Of a stretch of DNA of 64,000 nt, positions 36,070-46,801 are shown in pieces; the first letter of the stretch is position 1; every line of letters starts with the position of its first letter. The notes beneath the pieces are model-generated. The model made no database searches. It had not been told where the DNA came from and was given only the letters and a program-made list of their open reading frames with translations. The DNA lies in contig NC_089312.1 of the NCBI RefSeq assembly GCF_036669915.1, positions 24,063,404-24,127,403 of the forward strand, read 5' to 3'. Source of the stretch: Pocillopora verrucosa. Its lineage: Eukaryota; Cnidaria; Anthozoa; Scleractinia; Pocilloporidae. A program made the position numbers and the translations under genes.

Positions 36070-38961
36070 ATGAACTTAAAGTCGAAATGGTGGCTTTTAA
36101 TAGGAACTATACTTAGCCAAATTTGGCTACCTTGGGCAACTGCCAAGAAGAACATCGCCCTAAAGCAATTATTGAAAAAAGAAGAGCAGTTATCCGAAAA
36201 TACCAGAGTTAAAAAGGTAAGTTTGGGCAACCTAAATTTGGTTAGATATTTCTGTGATAGAGGTCACAGGTATGTTTATTTGAGAAATAAGGCGATCAAA
36301 ATCCAGATTGTTTTGATTAGCGAAGACGACCATGTATAGGCTGCCTCGCAACGCCGAAGTTGATCCAAATCAGCGCCCGGGACCAGTAATTACTCGAAAA
36401 ACCACCGTGAAGGTGTTGCTAAAAGCGCACCCAGATCACGAGTCTAAAAGATAAACAAACTATAACAGAAGGAGAACTTGGTCGTAGTTTAACAATGATG
36501 GCGTGACTTGTCTATACTAGGACTTTACCACAAGTGCCTCCCATTTTCTTTTTGTTTTGTCGAAGCCGTTTGTAATGTCAGTTCAAAGCCATAACAAACA
36601 AATAGTGGTATTTAATTTACATACCTTAGTATTGCTGAAAGACAAGAGCCCCCTTGAGGAGAGGCTCTGTATGGTATGCCCTACAGAGCCTACATCTAGA
36701 GGAATGATTCCATTTGATTCAGTTCACTCATTAGTGTTTAACAATATGCCCCAAAGCTTACATGGCCGTGACTAACTTAGATTCATAACATCACTAAAAA
36801 TTCCTCGGCAAGCTGTCTTGTGGATGTATGTTTATTTTGGACGGAGACGTCGATGCAAATTGACCTACCTATTCACTGTGATGATTAAAATTTAAATCTC
36901 TTGACTCAGGACATGATGCAGCCATTTCCCCAGATGGAGTCCGATATGGCCCCACTTGCCAATGCTGGGGTAGAAAAACCGCAGCCACGCATGCTTGCAC
37001 CAGGATATTACTCTCAAGAATGCAATGCCCACAAGCCTTGTGACCAAGGTTAGTTGAAATGTGAAGACCCTTTTTCCATGAGACAAAAAAAAAATTTACA
37101 ACGGGATCAAGCAGAGGTTACGATCCCTATAGCGTACCGTGAAGATAAGTAGTTGAACAAGCACTTAATCACAGGGACTGCAGAGAACGCGATGGCCATT
37201 GTGTTTGCGCACTGGAGTTTGGATTAAGAGGTCCAGACTCAAGTCATTAGTGTTGTTAATGTGCTCTGTTCTTGTACAAGGCACTTTCCTCTTTAGTACA
37301 GGCCCCTCCTCACCTACCAGGATCATTATTTATTGGTAGTAAAAACGAGTGCCGTCGATTTGAAGAGGAAATTTGACGATACGATGGCCAGGGGTAAACT
37401 GCTATGTGCTGGCATCACATGCAGGAGGTGTAGTGATATGCCGAATAGTTTTATGATACTTGGCATAGTTTTCAGCTCGGCTTTGGTATAAGCTCTGGCA
37501 ATAAAATGAACCTAGTTGATGGGATTATTTTAACTGTGATTACTAATCAGAGAACGAAAATTAAGTTTTCGAAAAGGATTTAATGGTTAAATACTGCAAA
37601 AAAAAAAAGGTTTAAAAATACTAAAGTTAGCTCTGAAACGACCGGAGAAAAATAACAGCGAAAATGTGTACTATCCACTGAGGTCAGTTTGGGTTACTAC
37701 CTTTTAGGCTTTGCTATTACGACCACTGAGTTTGTTGAGACTCCTTGTTTTGTTTCTTTGTGTGATTTTCAGGAAAGTATTGTCACATGTTTCTGTGTGT
37801 ACACTGCTTAAAGGAAAATGTCGCCTGCACTCAAAATGGTCAGTGTTGTCATGGCCAGTGTACTTATGGCCGATGTAAAAAAGATGCCTCTGGAGGTTCT
37901 CCTGGAACATTCTGTGATCGACACGATGATTGTAAAGACCCTCCTGGAACGTGTTGTGTTAGGTTTGTATGTAAACAAAGGAAGGGAACAAGTTAAGCTA
38001 CTCGATCTCTCGCGTGATTTTCTTTCCAGAGTTAATCCTACTAAATTTATTTTATAGACTAAAGGAATTTGCTCTACCTGGAATAATTTTACGCATTCCT
38101 TGCATGTTGTTAAAATGTTTTATGGAGAACAAACAAACATCTCATGAGATGTTGGCGTTGGCGAAATTTATAATAGTTTATGACTATTTTTTAGATCCTT
38201 CTGGGGTACTTGAAACGAGTCATCTAATGATTATTTTGAAAGGATCGCCTTAACGAAAAAGGCCACCTTGAAAGTCCAGTCTCTTAGCTTCATTTTCTCA
38301 GTGCAAGGATCCACAGAGTGACGGCAAATTGTAAAAGACGCATACGTGTTGGGAAACTTACAACTAGGCTATAAAATCACGAAATAAGAAAAATGCGAGC
38401 ATGTAGACAAGCATACAGAGAAGCATGCGTATCCACCCACCTGTACGCTTGTCTACATGGTAATGTTTCGATGAATAGGCGGGCTGATAGACAGGCCATT
38501 TGAGAAAGTTCAAAGGCAGATAGACAAACAGAAGGGTAGACTGTAGGTTCATTCGGAGACGTATTTGTTTTTTGTTGTGTTATGTCATTTCAGAGAACCA
38601 GCCATCAATCCGCATATCTCCGTTTGCAAGCCACCCTTGGAAGAGAACATGGTTTGTGGTCCCATCAACTTCTTTAAAAATGTTTACATTGGAGCTCAGG
38701 TACAAAGAGCTTGCGGCCCATGCAAGGCGGGACTTGTATGTAAGCAAGTTGGGTAAGTCAGAACATTGATAGAAGATGCACTTGGCAAGGCGTAATGATC
38801 ATACTTGATATATAATTATTTGATTTGATTGACTTTCCTGTTCTGGAGAATTCCATTTTATATTATTTGCAATCGTCGACGAAATTTTCCAACTTTGTGT
38901 GTTTTTCTTTCGCAGAATATTTGGAGTGCATGAGATTTGTGTGAAAGAAGATGACAAGTAA
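36070..38961 (+). CDS. DKK3-like: Dickkopf-3-like secreted protein, gene D
   Basis: DKK3-like paralogue, five exons: 36070-36216, 36910-37048, 37773-37962, 38594-38752 and 38916-38961, 226 aa. Signal peptide of about 25 residues (MNLKSKWWLLIGTILSQIWL, then PWATA), then a short basic coil-like segment ending RVKK. Domain 1 (about 85-130) is split by an extra phase-1 intron after HKPCDQ and has ten Cys. Only three residues separate the CC doublet from the next Cys (CCHGQC), where A, C and E have four. Domain 2 (about 138-222) has all ten Cys and carries an extra phase-2 intron after CCVR that gene C lacks. The last exon is 46 nt and gives GIFGVHEICVKEDDK. The sequence is very close to gene E, so D and E are recent sisters arranged tail to tail. 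A possible poly(A) signal is AATAAA at 39524-39529. Confidence 0.9.
37190..37340 (+). mobile_element. tRNA-derived SINE-like element in intron 2 of DKK3-like D
   Basis: 'cgatggccattgtgtttgcg' (A-box-like), a decayed B box near 'gaggtccagactcaagtc' and 'aggcactttcctctttagt' followed by 'cccctcctcacctaccagg' repeat the layout of the copy at 30543-30690. Confidence 0.45.
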
Positions 38962-39624
38962 TGATCTCAATTTTTTGGCTAAAGTAGAGAGCTTTATGAA
39001 TTGTGTAAGGACTGTATCAAAGTGTTTGTAAACTTGCCCTCAGAAATGGGAAGATCGAAGCAATGGTTCGCAAAAGTTTGATAACGCTTGTAGTTGGATC
39101 GTAAGTTCGCAAATAATCTGTTTCTTTCAAATCAAGTCTACTTTGCAAGTATCCTTCGACGGATACTGGTAAAGGTAATTTGACTATATTCATGTGGCTA
39201 ATGAGTACCCTTAAATCTAACACAGACACAGTTCGAGATTCAGGGGAGCATTTCATTTTAAACCAAAGATTTGCAAACCATTTAATTTGACTTCTGAAAA
39301 TGCTCTTTGTATGGCACTGATCCTTGGAAATCTGAGCTCAGTGATTAACGGGAGAACTTATAACCTCACTATTTTTATCGTGTAAAAAAGCGCATACAGT
39401 TGATCACCAAATCTTTTTTATAAGAGCTAAGATTACAAACATACGTCTCTCATGATACCACTGGTACTCTTATTATTTAATTCCCTATTAATATAATTTC
39501 TTGTAATTGGTGTTAAAAAAAGCAATAAAATGTATTTTCTTATATTGATGTCAATATATGTTTGTATCGTCAGAAACTTTTTGGACTTTAGTATGAGAAC
39601 TGGGTCAACTTGAATTTTAGTCGT

Positions 39625-39799
39625 AATAATGTACATGAAAAAATCACGCGCTTCTGATTGGCTGAATACGAGTGCATTCTCATGTAATACGAGTGCATTC
39701 TCATGTAACACGAGTGCAAAGTAATGTAAGTCAAAACGCACCGCTTTCAAAATTTCGTCTGTCTTGACTTTCTGCCATGTTTTTTCATGTACATTATTA
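39625..39799. mobile_element. MITE-like element with perfect 19-bp terminal inverted repeats
   Basis: It starts aataatgtacatgaaaaaa (39625-39643) and ends with its exact reverse complement (39781-39799). The interior holds two and a half copies of a 21-bp unit (aatacgagtgcattctcatg plus t) at 39665-39728 and the phrase 'cttctgattggctg'. There is no coding capacity. It sits between the 3' ends of DKK3-like D and E. Confidence 0.75.
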
Positions 39800-39807
39800 A
39801 CAAGTAA

Positions 39808-39960
39808 TAAGATGATTTCTCTTGTAATTTGGTGTAATAAGCACTTGTAAATTTTTCAAAGACTACAGATTGCATTTGCTCTACGGGCTCGTACAATTTT
39901 GTCTTTGAGAAATTTACTCGAGCTTATTTACATCAAATTGCACTTGAAATCATGTTATTG
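39808..39960. mobile_element. Foldback element next to the 39625-39799 element
   Basis: The left arm ('tgatttctcttgtaatttgg' to 'atttttcaaagac') pairs with the right arm ('gtctttgagaaattta' to 'attgcacttgaaatcat') over about 60 bp with mismatches. The loop is near 'ctctacgggctcgtac'. It lies directly beside the preceding element, so one may have inserted beside or within the other. Confidence 0.65.
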
Positions 39961-40531
39961 TCTCTAAAAACAGCGTGGCTTTGTTGGAGAGGGATGGCAT
40001 TAAACATTGCTTCACAGTAAGTCACCTCTGATGATATTTATAATATTCTCCTTTCGACTTTGAATTTGAGATGTTGTTAGATAAATGGTTTATTTCACGT
40101 ACTTTCCAAAATATAAAAGTAAATTTTATTTCACACCAGAAGACAGCACAGAAAGAGAATATGCAATTACACGACCGTCTGAAATCCACACATATTGCGA
40201 AAGCAGCATGCATGCAGCAATTAGCAAAAATGCCACGCAGCGGAAATGGCATTTTCTTAATAGTATGTTCATTTACTATTAACCCATCGGTTACCTTGGT
40301 CTCAAGTTTTTTTTTTAGATGGAGATTTCATTTGAAAATACTCCAATTCATCTTAAAATGGCATATAAATTATTCTATTTAAGTGACAGGGCACATATAA
40401 ACGAAAACTGTATGACACACTTACTGATTCCAAAACTTCTTACAGAATGAATGCTTTCCCAGCAAAATGGGAAAAAAAAATTCGTTTCACACTACTGAAA
40501 AATGTCAAAATGATAGATTTAATGATAGTGT

Positions 40532-40537
40532 TTTATT
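40532..40537 (-). promoter_or_regulatory. Poly(A) signal AATAAA for DKK3-like E
   Basis: TTTATT on plus reads AATAAA on minus, about 63 bases beyond the gene E stop. Confidence 0.55.
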
Positions 40538-40599
40538 TATAACTTTTTAGTCGTGGCTCAACATTGTATCCGGGACGCTTCCCACTTCTCAGCATAGTT

Positions 40600-43500
40600 C
40601 TACTTCTTCCCAGGGGGACTTGCTTCAGGCAGGCAAACTTGATGAACACCGAATATTCTGAAGAAAGGGAAATAATGAACAATAAATGCAGTGATATGCT
40701 AATTGGTCTCAGGAGCCAAGAGGCTCATACCAACAGAGCTTATCCCGGTTTCATAAACAGAAAGCGACACAGAATAATGATGCTCTCCCTGACCTTCCTA
40801 GCATTTCATAAGGTTTACAATATCTTCTCCTCTCTACTTTGTGGCCAAAATTTTGTTTTGGTAACTCTAAAATTTTAACTTGCATTGCCATGTGGCAAAA
40901 TATCATGTATGTATCTCGATACTCTTAAGGTTAGATATAGGGGTTATAAGATTTCTACAAAATCATAGTAGCTTATAAACGTATGGCCTCATTCGATACC
41001 AAGCCTTTCTCTTTTTGATGTGGTTGTACTTACCCTACTTGTTTGCAAGTCAAACCCTGTTTACAAGGACCACAGGCCGGTTGCACAGTACCACCAATGT
41101 ACATTGTCCTGTACTGATTGTACGGTCCACATGTTTGATGTTCATCGAGGGCGGGCTTACAAATTGAGATGGCGGGGTTGATGGCGGGCTCACGGACACA
41201 ACAGAGGTCCTGGTCCTTACAATCACTTTGTCTATCGCAGAACGATCCTGGAAAGAAAGAAAGTAGGGCTTTCGGTCAATATTCCTGTGAATAACAGCTT
41301 AGTTTATGAAAGCTTAGTTTAGGACGAGAAGCGATCAGATCCGTATGGAGCTGTAAAAGTTTTCATTGAGAGCCTTTGTTTTAATCATTTTGCAACACTT
41401 ATTGCTGATGTCAAATCAACAAAAAAACTGAGTTCCGAAAATGATTGCAAGCATATCAGTCGCAATTGCCGTCTTCTTGCCTCTACACGCGGATTTCTCG
41501 CGAAGAATTTAGCAATCATCGATGATTTGTCGCTCGATGCTGTCTTTGAGGTTTCTTTTTAGGTAGTTGGAAGCTTTGCAGCTGTTAACAGACAAACATT
41601 CAAGCAAGAGGACGCCTGCAAGGCTCCATGGGGAATTCTTAATCATCACATTTCCTTCTCTAGGCCTGGTGATTAATTGCTTTGAACAACATTTTCGTCA
41701 CGGGTTTTCGGACACACTTTATTGCAAAAGTGATCTTTGCCTCTACGGTTTGTTACGGAGTGCGCACTTGGCCGCAAAATAAAAATCGATATTTAGACCA
41801 AGTTAGACAAATTGCAATACCGAGTCATTTAACTACATATTGAGAAATTTTCTGGCAGGCAAGGGCACACAAGAAGGGGCTGTACATACAGACAGTAAAT
41901 TATAGAGTTTTTACCTGCGTTTCCTGCAGTAGAACCAGCCTTACACCGACCGTAAATGCACTCCGATGAAGGACAACACTGACCATTTTGTGTACAGGCT
42001 ACATTTTCTTTCAAACAATCAACGCACAGAAACATGTGACAATACTTGACTGGGTCTTTGCATTGCTTGTGAGCATTACATTCCTGAGAGTAGTAGCCTG
42101 GGGATATCATCTGAAACATAATTAAGATCAGAAATTTATCACGACATTGAAGTTCCAGTAACTGCGTAGTTGGATATTATTACCTTCAGTGGTCTGGACA
42201 TTACCAGCAATCCGAGACATTTTACTCCCGCGGTCCGCGAGGTCAGTAGTTTCTTCAGGTTCTACTGTTCATGCGCTATGGCGTCAGATTTCATGTAAAC
42301 ATGGAGCGAAGTAGATTTCCGCGGAGGAATCGAGTTGATTATAAAGCACTAAATGTTCTTTCTACAGTGGATTTAGAAGTTCATTTGAAAGGAAGGAGAA
42401 AATTTAAAAGCGGATCTAAAGTTTATTTTGTGGAGAGACTTATCAGCCGGCGAAGATTGAAGAACGAGGTATGTGTATTGACCCTTTTATGTTCCTGCAG
42501 CTATATTTTACTTCGGATGAAATTTATACTACAATCGAAGTAAGTTCATAAACAGCTCTAATCAATCTCTGACAATTTCAGGACTTTGAATACCTAGTAA
42601 AATGGAAGGACTGGCCATTGTGGACAAGCACGTGGGAGCCTTCGGCTCATTTGAATGAGCATCTTATCAGGTATATTTAGTTTGTTTTCGATGGTGATTT
42701 TATATTGCCAGAGCTATTCGAGATTCTTGAACGCATTGCTGTTTTATATAAGAAAGAGGAGATTCAGTGACCTTAAGTTGAAATTCTAGGGATTTCTTTT
42801 CGAAATCGAGCAAAACATCAGACATTTTTTGACGATTCAGACTGGAATGAGCTCACAGTGATACAAGTTTTGTTTTTTATAATTGGCGCGATTTGGCGCT
42901 TGTAGGAGTCTGCAGATTGTTAAAACAGCGGTAAAAAGCGTGGAAATGCTAGGCTGCTAAGCTGAAGTAAATATGGCGACTTTTTTCACGAAGAAAACGA
43001 TGGAAAGTGGTCGTTCTTCGCGTCCTACAGGACATTCGCGAGCTCAGGTAAAGGTTACGTCTAATAGTGAAAAAGCCCTATTTTCAAGATTGATTTGCGG
43101 CCTCCTATTTTATCATGGAAGGCTTTATTTAACGTATTTGAAAGATCGTAAACTGAAGAAAATTTTGAGGGGTCGGCACCGATGAAAGCATGAAACACAC
43201 GGACAGCTCAAAGCATGGAAGTGAAGGTAAGTGAAGGTATTTGGATGAAACTATAAAGGAAGTACAACCGAAGATCTTTGTTATTTTACCTCTATTCCGC
43301 GGCTCGACGAATAAACGAAACGGTGAAAAAACTTTCGCTTCGTAGTGCAGTTGCATATTATTTATCAACGAGAGGTCGGCACGTAGAATTTAATTTATTT
43401 AAACTGCCAAAAAATAAGATTTTATTTCAGATCCCATACATTTCTTTGTATCTTCGGGAAGCCATTTTGAAAGTAATCTTTGATTGACGTACGGTATTTG

Positions 43501-44670
43501 AGACGCAATATGACTCGCATTGCTGGTAATGGAGATAAATTAAGCTTCATAACTTCCTGGTGGGGCGATTACCATAGTAACTGAACATCTGCTTCATTCC
43601 GAAAGCACAATGCGAAGAAATTAGTTAAATAAAAGTGATGGATAAATAATTTTAGAGTGTGTTTTCTATGGAGTCAGCATTTCTATTTTCTCTCAGAAGA
43701 GGAAAATAACGATTGTTTTAAGTCTTAAAACAAGCTCGAGAAGAGAGTAAAAGATAATCGACGAGGTTTTCAAAAAAGAGGATACTTTTCTAAAGAAACT
43801 GCGCTGCTGCGTCGGTGGGATGTTTTACAAGATAATTTGGTTGCATCAACTGAGTCATGATATTGTAAAGAGTTTCAAAAATTAACATTTCGAGCGTTAG
43901 CCCTTCGTCAATATTTTGTTGAGTATAATAAATTTGTGATACGAAACTCCTATTCTGCTGGATGCACTTAACTATTTCAGAGAAACAATTTGATCAACGA
44001 TTGGACTGAATCATTACCATATATCTCCTTGCCTTCTGACAACGATATCTTAAGATCTTTAGTCTGATCAAGCTTTAAAATCGGTTCAATCTATCTACTC
44101 AAGGAGCTTTGCAACCGAAAAAAAAGCGTGGCGAAATCGAACTTGTATTTCGTCGATAAATTTCGTGTTATTTGCTTGACCGAAATGTGATCAACAGGTG
44201 TTCACACTGAGGTTAAACAGCTTTAAAATCGAGTAAAGCTGATCATACACCTGCAGCTACAGGCTACAAGAGTAATTACGGATCTCACTCTTTTCGATTG
44301 TCGAGTAATTTTTGTTGTATATTACTCCGATATAAACAAAATTAAAGATCAAAATAGAGAAACATTATAAATTCAAAATGGTGGACCTGATTCAATGATT
44401 AAGTCTAAAAGTGGGAAGAGCGTAGTTGAGTCATTTGAGATTTGAGAAGTGACAGTGCTTCTTGTGCTCACGATTTTGAGGAAATGAAACAATTCTATTA
44501 TCGAAGAAATGATTATGATGAAGAACTTTGCCTACCTTTTTAACTCTAACGTCCTTGTCTTCATCTGTCGGCGTCCTCTTATGTATTATACTGGTCATTG
44601 CACAAACAAAACAATAACAAAATAGCCACAGAAGAGGATAAAGCCTTGAAAATCGAAAACTGTCTGCCAT
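40600..44670 (-). CDS. DKK3-like: Dickkopf-3-like secreted protein, gene E
   Basis: Minus-strand DKK3-like gene, four exons in transcript order: 44670-44536, 42110-41915, 41247-41034 and 40657-40600, 200 aa, phases 0, 1, 2. Exon 1 gives a signal sequence (MADSFRFSRLYPLLWLFCYC, then FVCA) and ends RVKK, the same ending as exon 1 of gene D. Exon 2 begins with the SPGYYSQECNAHK block shared with D. Domain 1 and domain 2 each have ten Cys. There is no intron inside domain 1 or after CCVR, unlike D. The tail is GIFGVHQVCLPEASPPGKK. The 2.4-kb first intron contains chromodomain exons on the opposite strand. The join of exon 1 to exon 2 rests on phase and on similarity to D; the rest is firm. Confidence 0.83.
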
Positions 44671-46375
44671 GATGATGTTTATGACTAAATGATCATGTCT
44701 ACAGATATTATGTGCTACTTTTTTTCACTTTTCACGCTCTGTAAAGCGCGGTTTTTCGAATGAAGGAATAAACAAGAAACAAAAGCATTAATTCTTAATG
44801 ACTTCGATTAGATAATACAACTGAAAATGGCACTTTGAGAGATCACTGAACGCCAGTGAATAAAGAATGGAGCACCTGAAAGTTACCCGCTCGCGATTGT
44901 TTCAAAGTTCTTGCAAGGTCTTCGGAGGAGTAGAACCATTAATGAAACGCCATTAATTCGTTTTTTATAGAAAGCGGACAAAAATAAACTGGAACACAGT
45001 GGACCTCACTCTTAAATTGCGGGCTATTATTTTCTGCTCTTTTATATTCTTTTGAAGGAAAATTCAAAACAACCTTGGCTTAGCTTTCTTTTTGCCAAGG
45101 GAAAAGTAGATTAGGAAGCATGAAGTAGTGTACAAAATACACGGAGAAGATCCAAACGTTCTCAAATATTTCCAAGATTGTTTACCTGAAGTTTGATTTA
45201 ACAATTTAACAAAAAGGGCGACAACACCTGGCTAGAGTGAGGGCCCTCCGAGGGAACAAAAACGTCGCGCATGCGTGTTAAGGACTTGACTGCGATTTGC
45301 AACTGAACGGAAAAAGGAACGAATCCGGAATTTCAACTCGGGCGTTTCCTTTGGACCTTACCTCTCATTTAATAAAAGTTTCATTAGATTTGATTACGAA
45401 TTGCATTGAACAAAACGTTCTTGTTGCTTAACACAAAGGAAAGACGCTATGTCCGTTTCTGTAAACTTCGCAGTATTTGCACGGGATTTTAACGTCGTAA
45501 TTTCACTACATCTTGGCTTTCACTTGAAGTAATTTTTACGCGGTTTCATAAACAGTGGTGAAAATCACTCGGCAAAAATCGCTCTGGTTTCCCCGTACTT
45601 AGACTGCCGGTCTCAGTAAATACGAAGATTGATCGGATCAATCTTCGTAAATTCAACACGTTTCATTTAATCTAACGGTTAACATTCCATAATTGAGACG
45701 ATACACATAAGGTTTTAGTTCCTTTCGCCGTATTTGTCTGCACTTCTAATTTCGCAATATACAACAACAACTTGGCTTTCATTTGATGTAAATTTCTTAC
45801 GACAGGTTAAACCTAACGCCTGATTCAAATCCGCGGCTCTTGTAGAAGAAGGTGCGAATTTTTCTCCTTCGAAGGGAAAACAGGTCTTGCAAGAGAGTTG
45901 CTTCTCTTTTAAAAACTTTCATAGTTTTAATCCAAATCCTAATAAACATTTAAAACAATTAACAAAGTTTTAACCAGAGTGCGAAATTTTAATGTCGAGC
46001 AAGATAGGAAAACATTGAGGGGCTTAAGATGGCGGGCCAAAACATCTCACCTCTAACTGATCACGTAAAAGGATTACTATGCATGAACAAAACAAAAATG
46101 GTAGTAAGTTACCCAGCTTTCTCCGCACACAAGGAACAAAATTATTATTGCGAAGTATACACGCGCTATGATAGATGGCATTTACCTGTAGCACACCGAC
46201 TAGAGTTCATTCAGAAGACCCGAAAAAGGTTAAGGCGCCCAAAAAATTATCGAGCAAAACCCTGCTAACTAACATAAGAGTGCGAATGGCTGATATGCGT
46301 AGAACTTCGATAAGAGTTGGTCTGTCGGAGGGAAAAAAGTCAAAACCGCTTGGACCAACAATAGGGACAAAATAA
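42301..46375 (+). CDS. Chromodomain protein (first two exons firm, 3' end tentative)
   Basis: Chromodomains bind methylated histone tails in the nucleus. Exon 1 (42301-42468) encodes a basic leader and the first chromodomain strands (YFVERLISRRR). Exon 2 (42582-42670) continues with EYLVKWKDWPLWTSTWEP and HLNEHLI, the hallmark chromo core with its aromatic residues (Y, W, W). Exon 2 ends in phase 2. The best in-phase terminal exon is 46192-46375, which encodes a basic tail ending PLGPTIGTK and is followed by AATAAA at 46664 and 46684. Direct splicing gives 146 aa. The 46192 exon, or intermediate exons, could be wrong; another strong acceptor lies at about 43430. The gene starts within intron 1 of DKK3-like E on the other strand. 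Family (CBX-, CDYL- or MPP8-like) cannot be told. Confidence 0.6.
43826..43925 (+). mobile_element. Half copy of the foldback element family
   Basis: 'acaagataatttggttgc', 'atcaactgagtcatgat' and 'tttcgagcgttagcccttcg' repeat, in order, the words of the left arm of the element at 71-252. Confidence 0.6.
45621..45649. repeat. Perfect 29-bp palindrome
   Basis: tacgaagattgatc, one spacer base (g), then gatcaatcttcgta: two 14-bp arms that pair without a mismatch. It lies between DKK3-like E and the GPCR in otherwise plain non-coding sequence. It could be a small hairpin, a dimeric protein-binding site or an element remnant. Confidence 0.8.
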
Positions 46376-46663
46376 TTGATAATCAAGCAAAGAAATTCCT
46401 CGAAATTTAATAATCCAACTGTAAAAAAGATCATCATAAAAAGTTAACAGTAGTTTTAATAAGCAGTTTAAAGATATTTTTAGCCTTGAAAATTACATGT
46501 CAGTGCAGCGAACTAAGAAAACCGCGGCCTGAAGAGAATAATTTTCCAGCGTCTCTTTGTTCTGATTATTTCAATAACCGGCGTTGCAAATGATGGCGCA
46601 TAATGGTTTGACGAATGAAGCTCTAATATTTTCTGCTTCTGAGCTCACACTTCAACCGCTTCA

Positions 46664-46689
46664 AATAAAGAACACATGATTCAAATAAA
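46664..46689 (+). promoter_or_regulatory. Paired AATAAA poly(A) signals after the tentative chromodomain gene
   Basis: Two AATAAA hexamers (46664-46669 and 46684-46689) follow the open frame that stops at 46375. They support a plus-strand transcript ending here, convergent with the GPCR. Confidence 0.4.
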
Positions 46690-46801
46690 TGCTCGGTACA
46701 TTTTACTTCTTGCCTTTAGCCATAAAGACAGTCCGATTGTCTAAATCTAGTAATCTAGTGTAAAGTATTAGGCAATTCTGTAGTCGTAGAGGCAGAAACA
46801 T

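Noticed and set aside
35889-36230. 113-codon minus-strand open frame
   Set aside because: Antisense shadow of exon 1 and 5' region of DKK3-like D.
40564-40878. 104-codon plus-strand open frame
   Set aside because: It is antisense to the last exon and 3' region of DKK3-like E (exon 40600-40657), which has a strong acceptor and a conserved motif.
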